Positions 23,882-35,023 of a DNA stretch of 64,000 nucleotides are shown in pieces. Both the position numbers and the translations under genes were made by a program. Each line of letters starts with the position of its first letter. Position 1 is the stretch's first letter. Source of the stretch: Xiphydria camelus (Eukaryota > Arthropoda > Insecta > Hymenoptera > Xiphydriidae); assembly GCA_963678675.1 (NCBI GenBank), contig OY783198.1, positions 5,337,001 through 5,401,000 of the forward strand, given 5' to 3'. The notes beneath the pieces were generated by a model. It ran no database searches. It saw nothing but the letters and a program-made list of their open reading frames with translations, and was not told the origin of the DNA.

Positions 23882-24335
23882 CTTGGTTAAAATGGCAAAA
23901 TGCATCTGGTTAAACGAGTTTAATTATTCGAACGAAAATACTGGTAAATTGAACCAAGTATCTAGTTATTCTACGCCGTAAAAAAAAAGGTGTGTTAAAT
24001 TTAATATAATTGTATAAAAAACTTGTATCCAATAAGTGATTATAAAAATTAACATACCACGTTATTAAATTTATAAGGGCAATTCCATAAGGAAATGTAT
24101 TAACTTTCATAATTACGGAGAGTGTATTAATTTTCGCAAGATCACGTATCGAAGAGAAAGCTTTATATAAAAGTATATTAAAAATACACATTTTTTTACA
24201 GTGTAGTCACATGCTTAGTACCTAATTCGAACTACACATCTAGTTATTCCAACCAGAAAATGGTCAGTCTAACCAAAGAGAAATGATGGATGAATATTTC
24301 ACCAGACGATTTGGTCATGGTCTCCAGAATTTTGA
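23882..24335. mobile_element. Family D element split by a C element (D3)
   Basis: TTGGTTAAAATGGCAAAATG ... GTATCTAGTTATTCTA before, and CATCTAGTTATTCCAACCAG ... TTTTGATCAGATGGACC after the insertion at 23976-24203. Confidence 0.78.
23976..24203. mobile_element. Family C MITE nested in D3 (C2)
   Basis: From GCCGTAAAAAAAAAGGTGTG to CACATTTTTTTACAGTG; family centre TTATAAGGGCAATTCCATAA is in reverse orientation relative to C1. Confidence 0.83.
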
Positions 24336-25085
24336 TCAGATGGACCAGGCTATTTTACGACGTTCCACGAGATACCCATACCTACACGCATCAATAGCCG
24401 TAGCTATTATACGCGCGAAGGTGCGAAAGAGGGTGAGATGCGGAATATAGGAAAGGGCCTTAAGTTTCAATTCGGCGGTAATATTTGCGGCGAGCGCGGA
24501 CAAAAAGGGACACAATGCACGGCGCGGGATCGATTCTCCTCGGTTTAAACCACGAAGGAACGGACGGACGGACGATGGAGCGAGGTGGCGCGGTCGTTGA
24601 TGGTTGAAGAGGGGCACATTGTTGCCGAAATGCTCGCCTTGCTACGGGAAACAACGAACCACCAGTCCCAGAAGTGTAATTAATCACTTTTTGTTGCGCG
24701 AGCCAAGAGGAAAGACTCCCCCTGCTCTCTCTCTCTCCCTCTCTCTCCCTCATCAGAGGAGGGTTGGATCCCGGCGGAGTAGTGGGACGAGGACGTTATG
24801 TTGTTGCTGCTCGCCACGGCGTATCCTCTCGCGCGCTGCGGTTCTGCTTCGAATTTCGACGGGCGACGGGACACGATCGTTACGCCCGTTAAACGCGCGC
24901 GGCTCCGTGGCGAATCGAGTGTCCGCGCGCGCGACGCGCGTGAACGAATGTAAGTGGAAGCGGATGATGGAAAGCTTGATGCTCGCTCGAATTCACGAAT
25001 CGCGCGGGTATCCTTTAAACGATCGTGTGAGGCGTTAGAAATTTTAGTCGAATTTTAATTTCTGGAGCTGCGATGTAGTTTAATA
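24336..25085. other. Spacer with (CT)n
   Basis: CT-rich run near 24724-24750. No supported gene. Confidence 0.45.
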
Positions 25086-25267
25086 CACTGAGAGAAAAAT
25101 GTACTTGATCGAAATAAACGTGCCTTTGGACAGTCCCAAGAGCGGATTTATTCGATTTAAATAAATATCGGTTGGACGGAAATATTAGATTATGGAATTA
25201 ATTAGATGCTCTCTTGGGACTATCCAAAAGCACGTTTATTTCGATCAAGTACATTTTTTTCTCAGTG
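25086..25267. mobile_element. Family B foldback, shortened (B4), TA duplication
   Basis: TA-CACTGAGAGAAAAATGTA ... ACATTTTTTTCTCAGTG-TA. The inner part of the right arm is deleted compared with B3. Confidence 0.9.
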
Positions 25268-25293
25268 TATAGATATACCTATTTCGGTAGGTA

Positions 25294-25711
25294 CACTGAG
25301 GGCAAAATTTGGTCAATTTAACCAAAATCTTGGAGACGGCGACTAGACTTTTTGGTGTCATGATTAAGTTTGACGGTTCCGTAAGTTTACGGCATCCGTA
25401 AGTTTGACGGTTCTCCGTCAAACAGCGCCACTTTTCAACGCGAAAAAGTGGCGTTTCGAGTCGAGAATCTCATTTCTCCCGCTGTGCATGCGCGGTCGAT
25501 TCCGCAAGCATCATTGGTCATCGGGCGAAAATTGGCCACTTTCGACTCTATTCGCACGCGAGGAATGACGTTATTTCGACGCAGTCGGGAAGAAACCTAA
25601 ATAATTCAGTCGAACCGGTTCAACTGGCCAGTATTTTGGATAGAATAGCTAAGCGCGTTTAATCAAATGCGTTTTATCACATTTATTTTAACCTGATATT
25701 TTTTCTCAATG
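25294..25711. mobile_element. Family D-like element with foreign centre (D4), TA duplication
   Basis: TA-CACTGAGGGCAAAATTTG at left and ATATTTTTTCTCAATG-TA at right, with AATTTAACCAAAATCTTGG and GGCCAGTATTTTGGATAG family words near the ends. The centre (about 25375-25580) carries a repeated CCGTAAGTTTGACGGTT block and a GCGCCACTTTT/AAAAGTGGCG inverted pair not seen in D1-D3. Confidence 0.72.
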
Positions 25712-26352
25712 TATCGAAAAAAAATCGCCTATCTCGAATCATCGACCGGAACACAAATGACGATCGAACGCTCAGCTGCATCTCGTCGCGATGCAGTTCC
25801 CACGCGAACCGAGGCGAATCCGGGCCTCTCCGCCGCGCGAAACTCGAGCGCGCGAGTGATCTCGGATACCCGAAGCGTTCGCTTATTCTTTTTCCATTTA
25901 ACGACCGTGCGCACAGTGCTCGGCTCCGCGATCCGTAATTACGGACAGCGACGAGTGCCGACGCGGGGGTGCGACGGGAAAAGGAGGAGGGAGGGAGGGG
26001 GACGAGCGAGAGAAGGTCGTCGCGCCGCGGCTGCAAACATTCGGCGGCTGTGTTAATGGTATGCACGCAGCGCGCGGAGCAATAAGAACGCGACGCGGGG
26101 CTGAAATTATGAGAAAAAATAGGTGCGAGCGAGAGAAAAGAGGGCGGGAGGGCCGTCCCGAAACCGACGCGCGCGCGCGCGCGCGCGAAACGACTTTACG
26201 GGAATTACACGCGAGAAATCGGGAAGATATGGAGCCGCGAAATGCGATGTGGCCATCCGTCACTCCCCGCCAGGTACTGCGCGGCGCGTCTCTCCCGCGC
26301 GGCCGGTACACTTCGGCTCGCCCCGTGCGGCGCGAGCTCTGTTTGAATAACT
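25712..26352. other. GC-rich spacer
   Basis: GGGA-rich patch at 25985-26005, (CG)n at 26168-26186. Mirror-image frames on both strands, no domain. Confidence 0.45.
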
Positions 26353-26565
26353 AATAGAAAATTGTATTCGAGATATAAATAAGAATTTATTCACATCGAA
26401 TAAAAATCTATTTGAATTATAAATGTTTCGCACATCTTCTTAATCGAGTTCGAACCTCGTAGAACGTCGATCTGATTCAAACAGACTCTTGTTCAGTGTG
26501 AATAAATTCCTATTCATCTTAAATAGGTAAACTTTTCTATTGGGCACGGTATTCAACTAAACTTT
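26353..26565. mobile_element. Family O foldback (O1)
   Basis: ATAAGAATTTATTCACATCG and AAATCTATTTGAATTATAAA pair with GATTCAAACAGACTCTTGTT and GTGAATAAATTCCTATTCAT; ends AATAGAAAATTG / AACTTTTCTATT. Confidence 0.75.
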
Positions 26566-26691
26566 TTCCCTCGGCGTGTTATCACTAATTCGTTAAACAC
26601 GCAAGAGATTCGCGCGGAGTTCGTCGATGAAATGCAGACTGCTGTAACGATATCGCGCGATCTATAGATAATAATTATCTCTTCGTGGAAA

Positions 26692-26896
26692 AAAAATAGA
26701 TCGTAGCATTTATAAAGTTTGTGGCAAATTTCGGGACAAGGCCAATTTATCGTTACGTTAATTACAATATTAGCTAAAAATTAAAGCAACACTTGCGACT
26801 TCTACAAGTTGTACTATATTTTTTACAAAAATTGCAGTTTTCGCACCTGACAATAAATTGGCCTCGTCCGGAAACTTGTCACAAACTTCGTAGATG
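26692..26896. mobile_element. Family T foldback (T1)
   Basis: ATTTATAAAGTTTGTGGCAA ... GGCCAATTTATCGTTA pairs with TGACAATAAATTGGCC ... TTGTCACAAACTTCGTAGAT. A second copy lies at 34192. Confidence 0.8.
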
Positions 26897-27442
26897 CCAC
26901 GCTTAATCTTTTTCCGTGTCAACACTCGATCGAGTGTTTTCCGCAAATCGAACAGCACAAACCTTCGCACCTCGAAGCTCGATGCCGGGGCTATCGAGCG
27001 CGATTTTGCGCGTCGTCCGCGCTGCAGCTTTCGACGAAGACTCATTAAAGCAAACCCCCACCGCGCGCGTCTCCTAGACAAAACACTCGCGCGCGCGCGC
27101 GTTCACCGGCAGACAGACCGGAGCCGGGTTCGCTCGTCGTCCCGCGAATTCCTGGAAGCGGCGGGTTCCACCGACGCCGATGCACCTACCTGCAGCGCGC
27201 GGACAGGTGCGACGGTGCGGATGCTCGTATAACCCGCGCGCGCGCAGAGAGAGGATAGGTCGGGACGTCGCATTTTTCGAGTTCCAGCGGGTTGATGATT
27301 TTTTTCTCGGGGATGCTAAGCGCGGGAGAGCCATCCGAAGGGGCGAAATTAGCCCGGGGCGATACCAGGCGATGAGGAATCTAGTTTCGATGCGCGGCGT
27401 CTTAATTAAATACCTACACGCGACGCCTGTGCCCGCTCATAA
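26897..27442. other. GC-rich spacer
   Basis: No supported gene. Confidence 0.45.
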
Positions 27443-27665
27443 TCACATGAGCTGGGCTAAATTTACTAAGCCGGAAGAGAAACTCGAATCACCGTTATCT
27501 CATTATTCATGAGCTTTTGGCTCATTTTTGTATGATACTTTTTTGAAGATTATACTTCAATCTACAACAGTCTTATATCGATGCAGGCTAAAAGTTCACA
27601 GATAATGAGATAATAATGATTGAAGTTTCTTTCCCGGCGAGTATAAGTTTAGACTCATGTGATAT
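27443..27665. mobile_element. Family I foldback (I2)
   Basis: GAGAAACTCGAATCACCGTT at left pairs with AATGATTGAAGTTTCTTTCC at right, with outer CACATGAG / CTCATGTG. Directly followed by MITE P. Confidence 0.83.
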
Positions 27666-27666
27666 A

Positions 27667-28135
27667 CAGGGTAGACCGAGGTGAATCGGATCACACGAAT
27701 TATTATATTTTTTTCCCACGAAGGACTTCTGTAGCTCGCGATATCGTTACAACAGTCTGATGGAAAAATTGATCCGACATGAATAGGAATTAATTAATAT
27801 CGAACAAAAGTCTATTTGAGTTAGATAAATAAATGTTTTACCAGGTTCGTGCTCGATTGAAAAGATATGTAAAACATTTATTTCATTCAAATAGACCTTT
27901 GGTTCGATGCAAATAAATTCCTATTCATGTGAGATGAATTTTTCCATCAGGTTCGCATTCAACCAGATCTCACCTCTCAGTGCACAGCAGGACGTATCGC
28001 GGATCACAGATCCATATTTCTCAAATCATGGTAAAAAATGAGCATTGTCGACTGTTCGTATCACTTCATCGTAGAGAAACTGAGCAATACGAACGATCGA
28101 ACCGCCCTGTGATCCGATTCGCCTCGGTCCACCCT
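27667..28135. mobile_element. MITE P with nested family O element
   Basis: Ends CAGGGTAGACCGAGGTGAAT and ATTCGCCTCGGTCCACCCT are inverted; inner words GGATCACA / TGTGATCC also pair. Ends resemble those of MITE J. Family O sits inside at 27768-27968. Confidence 0.8.
27768..27968. mobile_element. Family O foldback nested in P (O2)
   Basis: ACATGAATAGGAATTAATTA ... GTCTATTTGAGTTAGATAAA pairs with TTTCATTCAAATAGACCTTT ... AATTCCTATTCATGTGAGA. Confidence 0.78.
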
Positions 28136-28689
28136 ACATGGCGGACCCGACGGATACTTTCTCCCGTGTAAATAACAAGTCAGGTGCGACGCGCGAACGC
28201 GGAAGAGAAGGAAGAAGCGACCGGGAGAGCCGACGCGTCGACAATGACGGCGCGCGACGCGCGAGGAGGAACTTTCAACGGGCGCGCGCGCGGGTAGACC
28301 ACGATGAAAAATGCCGCGCGGCCGAATGATAAACGAGCGCGCGAACTCATAAACGACCGAATGATACACTCGAACGCTCATTGTCCGAGGGAAGTTTTCA
28401 CGCGCGGTCCCCGCGTCATTGTCCGCGCTCGCGCGCGGGCTGCACCTTCCATTCGGCGGGCGCGGGGCGAAACGGCGAAAAATCGCGCGGGCCGGGGGAG
28501 AGGCACGGCGGTTTTGTTATGCGCGCGCGATGCCGAATGGGGAATGGATGGGCGACCTGTGAGAATCGCGCGCGCGCGAGCGCACGACGACAATGGGCGA
28601 GGGAACCCGAGGCGTGCACAACGCGCGATTTCACTCTCGATTTTGTCTTCTGGCCCGCGCCGAATTTCCGCGCCGCGGTATGCAGTGTT
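28136..28689. other. GC-rich spacer
   Basis: CGCG-rich; shadows only. Confidence 0.45.
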
Positions 28690-29187
28690 TCGTTTCTCTC
28701 TCTCTCTCTCTTATTCATTCGTTTACTTTCTCCTTTGCATCTTGTTTTTGTGTTTACGTATTTCTTTAAGCGTATATTTGTATCATATACTTTCACTTGT
28801 TTTACTTTGTTAGTTTCACCTGTATTATTTGTATTGTACTTTCACTTGCTTTATTTTGTTGGTCTAGCCCGTTCTATTACTTACGTTATCTCTAATTCAC
28901 TGGTCTGCTTTCTTAGTTAATTTCTTGGTTATCTAGTTTCGTACTTATCATGCTTTACTTGGTTAGTTTAATCCGTATCATTTGCATTGTGCACTTTTAT
29001 TTGCCTTATTTTGTTAGTCTAGCCCGTTCTATTATTTACTTTATCTCTTATTCGCTCGTTCACTCTTTCAGTTGCTTTCTTCGATATTTACTTGTTCTGA
29101 CCGTTTGTGTGCTCTCAGAGGGTCTCTGCGGCCCTAGAACAGAATAAACGCTTCTTCTTCTTCTTCTTCTTCTTCTTCTTCTTCTCT
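28690..29187 (+). mobile_element. 5'-truncated non-LTR retrotransposon 3' region
   Basis: After a (TC)n run comes TTA/CTTT-rich DNA with an internal tandem repeat of about 155 bases (TCTAGCCCGTTCTATTA at 28863 and 29018), then GTGCTCTCAGAGGG, GGCCCTAGAACAGAATAAAC and (TTC)n. Same end as the minus-strand copies at 9921 and 21550. No ORF with reverse transcriptase motifs. Confidence 0.68.
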
Positions 29188-30231
29188 CGTCTCGCCTCTT
29201 CGCGCTCCTCTCCTCGCGCGGGGCAAAAAAGGAACTGCGCGAATTACAATTCGACTACAGCGTAAACTGCGATTCCGCCCGGGAAACTTTAAATAGTTAC
29301 ACGCGATAATCAAGTGTTTTTCCTGGGGAAAAACCATAGAAATTCCTGGGGAGCCGACAGACAAATTCCTCTGAAAATGAATATTACATCCGATTTTTTG
29401 AACCAATACTCGTACAGTTCTCAACTTGCAAACAGAAATATGTCCTCTGTACGGATTCTCGAAAATTGAACTCGAATCTCAACGCTACCGGATGAAACAG
29501 TCAAAATTACTGGTTTTTTCGTGCGCGGCGAATTCCGCGTTTCGAGACCGCGCTAATCGCACTCCCCCTGCGGGCCTCACCGCATTTCTCGCCGAATTAT
29601 TCACCCGATATCGCTCGCTCGCTCCTCGACGTCGATTTATTCCCCGGGGAGACCCGCGGGTCACGGGACGCGCCGCTTGAATTTCTGCGGATCGCCAGAT
29701 TCGACCTCCACCCCGCGCGCTCCCCCCGAAGTGCGTATAATTATCGTTAGACGGTCGCTAACCTGCGGAGAATACAGAAAGAGAGACGTTTGTCGAGGGA
29801 GAGAGGCTGAAAAAGCGAAACGAGCCGGGAGAGGGAAAGTCCTCGCTCTCTCTCTCGTCGACGAGACTCTCCGTCATTGTTTCACCGTGTTATAAACGCA
29901 TTGCGTGCGCTTAGTGCGTGAGCGAGGGTGTATCGATTGCCCCGCCCCCTGCTGCGTAGCCATGACGACACACCCTATCCTATCTAACCCCTAACCTAAC
30001 CTCCAACTTCTACGCTTCACCCTCCCCCTCTCGATCCTCGCCCGCCGCGAGGACCACGAAACCCGAGTCGAGTCGCGATGAGGGCGAGGTGACGCGATGG
30101 AGGAAGGATCCTCGTCCTTCGACCGAGTGCCACGCACGTGCGCTCTCTCGCTTTCTCTCGCCGGTCAACGGGGTATAGTAGTCGCGTCTCGGAACTCGAG
30201 CGCGCGGTACAAATGGGGATGCGATCGGTGG
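29188..30231. other. Spacer with a short telomere-like motif
   Basis: CCTATCTAACCCCTAACCTAACC at about 29975-30002 contains three CCTAA-like units, the insect TTAGG telomere motif, but far too few to be a telomere. No supported gene. Confidence 0.5.
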
Positions 30232-30534
30232 ATTGCTATTTGTGTGAATTCCATCGCTCGACGTGAGTAGTGTTTCACCGTCGAATTTCACATCCGAATT
30301 TCGATAGGTACCTTACTTTGAAAACCTCGAAGGTGCAATTTTTGAGAAAAATGCCATTTATACCTTACTGTGTTCAGATTTCAAAAATTAACGCAGTAAG
30401 CTATAAATGGCATTTTTGTCAAAAATTGCACCTACGAGGTTTTCAAAGTAAGGTACCTATCGAAATTCGGATGTGAAATTCGACGGTGAAACACTACTCA
30501 CGTCGAGCGATGGAATTCACACAATAATAGCAAT
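30232..30534. mobile_element. Foldback K, near-perfect hairpin
   Basis: Arms of about 130 bases, for example GAATTCCATCGCTCGACGTG against CACGTCGAGCGATGGAATTC and AAGTAAGGTACCTATCGAAA against its inverse, with only a few mismatches. Loop of about 35 bases. Single copy in the window. Confidence 0.92.
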
Positions 30535-30595
30535 CGATTTGTAGTTTTTCTCACGTGGAAAAAAATAATAATTATCTCGCGCTCTCGACTATATA

Positions 30596-30860
30596 ACTAG
30601 GTTTTGCCGAGAGATTTTTGCTGTCGTTGCGAAAGCATCATCTGTGACGGCAAAATATGTGTCCACGATAATGGCAAATATAACTGCAATTGCGGTGAAG
30701 TTTTGTCGGTGAAAATGTTTGTCATCCCGGTAAATATTTGCACCGCTATTGGACATGTATCCTTTGTTGCCACAGATAATATTTTTGTCACGATGGTAAA
30801 CATTTTTCGGCATAACCCAGTTTTGTCGAGACTGCAAAGTCGTTTTCTTTCCGTGCATCC
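30596..30860. mobile_element. Family G repeat (G2)
   Basis: CTAGGTTTTGCCGAGAGATT at left, GGCATAACCCAGTTTTGTCG at right; ACAGATAATATTTTTGTCAC centre shared with G1 and G3. Confidence 0.72.
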
Positions 30861-30888
30861 TTTGCACTCTTTACCCGCGATATCACTG

Positions 30889-31085
30889 CATTGAGAAAAA
30901 TACGTAATTACGGTGAAACGACAAAACGACGAAATGACAAATTCTTAATCACTTTAACCAAGCGCTTAGTCATTCCAACCAAAAAGTAGTCAGTTTAACC
31001 AAACAAACAGAGCATCCGTATATCACCGAAAGAGTTTCGGCATCGTCACCAAAATTTTGATCGAATTGACAAAATTCTCTTCTCG
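30889..31085. mobile_element. Family D fragment (D5)
   Basis: GCATTGAGAAAAATACGTAA, then AACCAAAAAGTAGTCAGTTT and ACCAAAATTTTGATCGAATT; right end not found. Confidence 0.68.
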
Positions 31086-31960
31086 TTGTAATATCCCCTA
31101 CCTAGAAAAATTACTTTACGGACAGACAATTGCACAATCGATTTGTAATTTACAGGGACGCATTGTTCCCCTAAAATTCCTTCCGAACTCGAACGAGAAT
31201 TCATATGTCGAAAACAAACAAAAAAGGGAACGCTCGATCTTTCCGAGAAGCGACTCCCTGAGAAAAGAGCGAAGACGCGCTTTCACGCGCTTCCCGGAAA
31301 GCTCCGCGCGAGGGGGAAGGAGCGAAAGCGCGAGGAAGAATCGGCAGAAGGAAGCGAAGTGGACGACGCGCGGCCCTCTCGCTCCCACGAATTTTTTTAC
31401 GAGAACTACGCGCGAGGAGGAATTTGGAAAGCGAGCGAGTCGAGCTCGGCGAGTCCGGACCTCCGCAACACAATACATCTCATTATGTTATCCGCGCATC
31501 TCTCCGCACGGCCATTTATCATCCTTCGCCCTGTACCAATACGCTCTCCTCATCGCCGTCTTACGGGCCGTGCGCAGCCCCCTCTTCCCAACCACCGCCG
31601 TCGTCGTCATCGCCACCCCTGCCGCAGCCGCGCGTCCGGCGTATCTTTGTCTCCTCGAAAAACGCGTGGAAACCGTCCCGAAAACCGCACCTATCGCGCG
31701 GGGCTGACCGCGCGAGAGGGGGGATAATGATTATTCGGATCGCGGCGAGGGATGAACTCGACGGGCATGCGAATATCGCGCCCCGGGATCCGGGGGACGC
31801 GCCGAAGTTGAAGTCGTCGATGACGGAGCGAGGAGAGGTCGAAGTCCTCCGCGTCGTGGAGCCGAAACAGGTGGTCCCCGCGTTTTAGGGGAGGAAAGAG
31901 AGATCTGGCGCGTCTTGGTACGCGTAGACTCTGTGTAGTCGGAGGAGAGCTCCTGATATA
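31086..31960. other. GC-rich spacer with a long shadow frame
   Basis: A 216-codon plus frame (31057-31707) starts inside D5 and is Arg/Pro/Ala-rich with no domain; not supported. Confidence 0.45.
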
Positions 31961-32154
31961 CACTGAGAAAAAAGAAAGGTTAAAAATTATTCTGTCAGAA
32001 GGATAATCTGAGTACGAAAGGTTAAATAGATCAAAAATTATCCCAAGGAAGGTTAAATTTTAAACCGTGGAAGGATAATTTCTGGTCTATTTTACCTTTC
32101 GTACTCAGATCATCCTTCTGACAGAATAATTTTTTATCTTTTTTTTTCTCAGTG
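31961..32154. mobile_element. Family A foldback (A4), TA duplication
   Basis: TA-CACTGAGAAAAAAGAAAG ... TTTTTTTTCTCAGTG-TA, complete. Confidence 0.94.
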
Positions 32155-32572
32155 TAGGAAGAACTCGCTTTTCTGAGTAGAGAATTGAACGTATTCGCGA
32201 GCGAGAAGTCTGCGGTGTCGGGTGGTCGACCCGAGTGCGGTTTCCCTTGCCGAGAAGGGTAGTAGAGAGGGGAGAATGCCTTTCGGGTGAAGTACTTTCT
32301 AAATATAGAATCTACCGGACACACACATAATTCTTTATGTTATTTGTATCGTCTCGCATAAAGCGTTATGATTTACGAGAAAATTGAGAAAAGATCGTTA
32401 AAAAATGGTTAACAATAAAATCGACTCCATGCAAGACGGTGGGTATATATAACGAGTCGTTACACTGAAAAAAAAATTTGCCTCTTTCAACCATCGGTGA
32501 GTTTTAATACGGCGAACCACACGGTGTGACTGTTTCGAGTAAATATTCACTCGTTTCGACTTCAAATTGGTT
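32155..32572. other. Spacer with a fragment of another CACTGAAAA element
   Basis: 32464-32572 starts CACTGAAAAAAAAATTTGCC and contains a GAGTAAATATTCACTC inverted pair; no matching right end. Confidence 0.4.
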
Positions 32573-32765
32573 CACTGAAAAAAAAAGGATTAAAATGTAT
32601 TCCGTTAGAAGGATAATCTGAGTACGAAAGGTGAAACAGATCAAAAATTATCCGTCCAGGGTATAAAATGTAACCTTCCTTAGAATAATTTTCGATCCAC
32701 TTTACCTTTCGTACTCAGATTATCCTTCTAACAGAATAAGTTTTAATCTTTTTTTTTTCTCATTG
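32573..32765. mobile_element. Family A foldback (A5)
   Basis: CACTGAAAAAAAAAGGATTA ... TTTTTTTTTTCTCATTG, both arms present; end mutated from CAGTG to CATTG. Confidence 0.9.
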
Positions 32766-33997
32766 TTGCCTCGACTCTGATGTATTTATCTGTCCCCTTG
32801 CAGTCTTACGATATCGAGACGATTACATCGTGAGTTTTTCGTCGTATTCGACCTCACCGGAATGGAACAAATTTTTGTTCAGTGCACGAGAAGCGAATAC
32901 AATAGAACCGACTGTGGACCGATCCTATAATTCCGCAGTAACTCTGCCCGCGTCAGCCGTTACTGGGATCGAAGTACACGGCCGTTCCTACCGCAGCAAA
33001 GCAACCGCAAACAAACCGTCTCGTCTACTCACTGATCCGCGTCGTGCGAACGGTGAAGCGCAGTGTCGAATCTCGCCTCTCCGTCTCTCCTTTCCCCGTA
33101 TGCGAAAACGCGACGTTCCCCTCGAAAATAAATAAATAAATAAATAAGAATACCCCGTCGAATAAAATCGATCGCCCCTCTCGACAGTGCCTCGACGAGA
33201 GGCTACTTCTCCGTTTGCACGCGACTCGCCTCTCCGCTCGCTGTAAACGCGTGAAAGCATCCGGTGCAACGCGCGCGCCAAGTAAAGCGTTCCTCCAGCC
33301 GCGCCGCGAGTGCGTAAGCTGACGACACGCGCGCGGGTGTGCGTGCGCGCGGGAGGGGGCGGGCGAGCCGGTGTGCGCGCGAGAAAGAAAAATCATCCAT
33401 CACGCGTTCTCGAGGCCATCGGACGCTGCGGTGATGGACGGGCGATGTTTTAGGTTTCAGTTTTCTATAGGAGCACGTCGTAAAATTGATGAGCGTTTTT
33501 GACTAATTTATTACGCCCGAAAAAAGCGTACGAAATTCATAACGATCGCGGCTAGATACACTTTTCTTTTTCCGTCTCCTCTTCATCCCCTCCCTCGCTG
33601 GCCAACGCGCGTATACGCACGTTGGGAGGGTTGCGCGACGGGGAGGCTCATCGCCCCGCGAACGACGGACCCGAGGGGCCAGCGATATATTGATTTTCCG
33701 TATTATATCGATGAAAACGTATTCTCGAGGTGCTTCGACATTCATTTCCGGCGGTTGCAAAGAGACGAGCCGGGGATGATTACGCGGCGGAGCAGCGCGG
33801 AACGCGCGAGAATGTGGGGCCGTAAAACGTCTCTCCAATTCGGCGTGAAATCGTCGATACGGGGTTAAATTGGGCCGAACGGGGTAGGCTTTCGGATTCG
33901 TTCGAGAAAATCGATTCCGTTACGCGGTGTCTGCGGTGTAATTCGAAGGTGACGCGAGCCTCTGACTTTTGCACGGGAAGAAAAATAAGTCGCGGCA
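32766..33997. other. GC-rich spacer
   Basis: (AAAT)n run of five units at 33127-33147. No supported gene. Confidence 0.45.
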
Positions 33998-34190
33998 CAC
34001 TGAGAAAAAAAAAGATTAAAAATTATTCCGTTAGAAGGATAATCTGAATACGAAAGGTAAAATAGATCAAAAATTATCCTTCCAGGGTTTAAAATTTAAC
34101 CTTCTTTAGGATAATTTTTGATCTATTTGACCTTTCGTATACTCAGATTATCCTTCTACAGAATAATTTTTAATCCTTCTTTTCTCAGTG
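33998..34190. mobile_element. Family A foldback (A6)
   Basis: CACTGAGAAAAAAAAAGATT ... CCTTCTTTTCTCAGTG, both arms present with a TA insertion in CGTATACTCAG. Confidence 0.93.
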
Positions 34191-34191
34191 C

Positions 34192-34358
34192 ATCTGCAAA
34201 GTTTTTTGGTTAATTTCGGAAAAAGGCTAGTTTGTCGTTACGACGGTTACAATTTTCGTAAAAATTACAGTAAAACTTGTAAAAGTTGCTGTAAATTTTA
34301 CGAAAATTGTAGCTGTTAAAATTCGCTGGAATCTTTGTGTAAATGCTACGATTTATTT
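34192..34358. mobile_element. Family T foldback (T2)
   Basis: GGCTAGTTTGTCGTTACGAC and ATTTTCGTAAAAATTACAG pair with CTGTAAATTTTACGAAAAT; end AAATGCTACGAT matches the mirrored start of T1. Abuts A6. Confidence 0.7.
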
Positions 34359-35023
34359 TCTTTTTTTTTCGTGCAGGTTCTCCAGTCCGAAAACTCGTTC
34401 CATTGGGTACAATTTTTCTCGAATTTCAATTCGACGCGACACTGGACGCAATAATTTCGCGGAGAAACGAAAAATTGTCCGGTGAAAGCGACACACGAAT
34501 GAAACGTGAATTTTTTTTTTTCACGGAATCTAATTTTTTTATATCTCGCTCTCTCTCATTGAGTCGGACGAACGAGATCGATGGAACGAGATCGTAAATC
34601 GTAGGTGAGCGCAAACTCCGTTGCTTCGCCGTGGCGAGGGCATTTAATTATTATCAAAACACGAGATCTCATCTGACGCGGGATAGGTAGGTATACGTCC
34701 AGCCTCCGCGCGCACGACCCTCGACCGTGCAGCTCCACGAATCCGAATTTTTGAATCGGGCGCGATGTTATCGTTGAAAAATGACGCAATTTTCGCGGAG
34801 GCGCGTATCGCGACCGTGAATCTGCCGTTGGCTTATACACGACGTGGCGGCGCGCGGGCGCGAGAGGGGAGCAGAACTTTATGAAAGAGACGGATGGAGG
34901 TGATGAGGGCGTGTTCAAACATCTGCTGGCGATGTACCCCTTGATGTCGATCAATTACATCGCCGTGTTCAGCGAGCCGAGCACGAACGAGAGTTTGCGT
35001 TATCTATTTCGGGATTATACCCA
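34359..35023. other. Spacer
   Basis: T-rich run at 34510-34520. No supported gene. Confidence 0.45.

Noticed and set aside
26440..26470. tRNA T-arm-like CGAG-TTCGAAC-CTCG
   Set aside because: Lies in the centre of family O foldback; no acceptor or anticodon stem can be built around it.
31057..31707. 216-codon plus-strand frame
   Set aside because: Begins within family D sequence and continues into GC-rich Arg/Pro/Ala-heavy sequence with mirror frames on the other strand.
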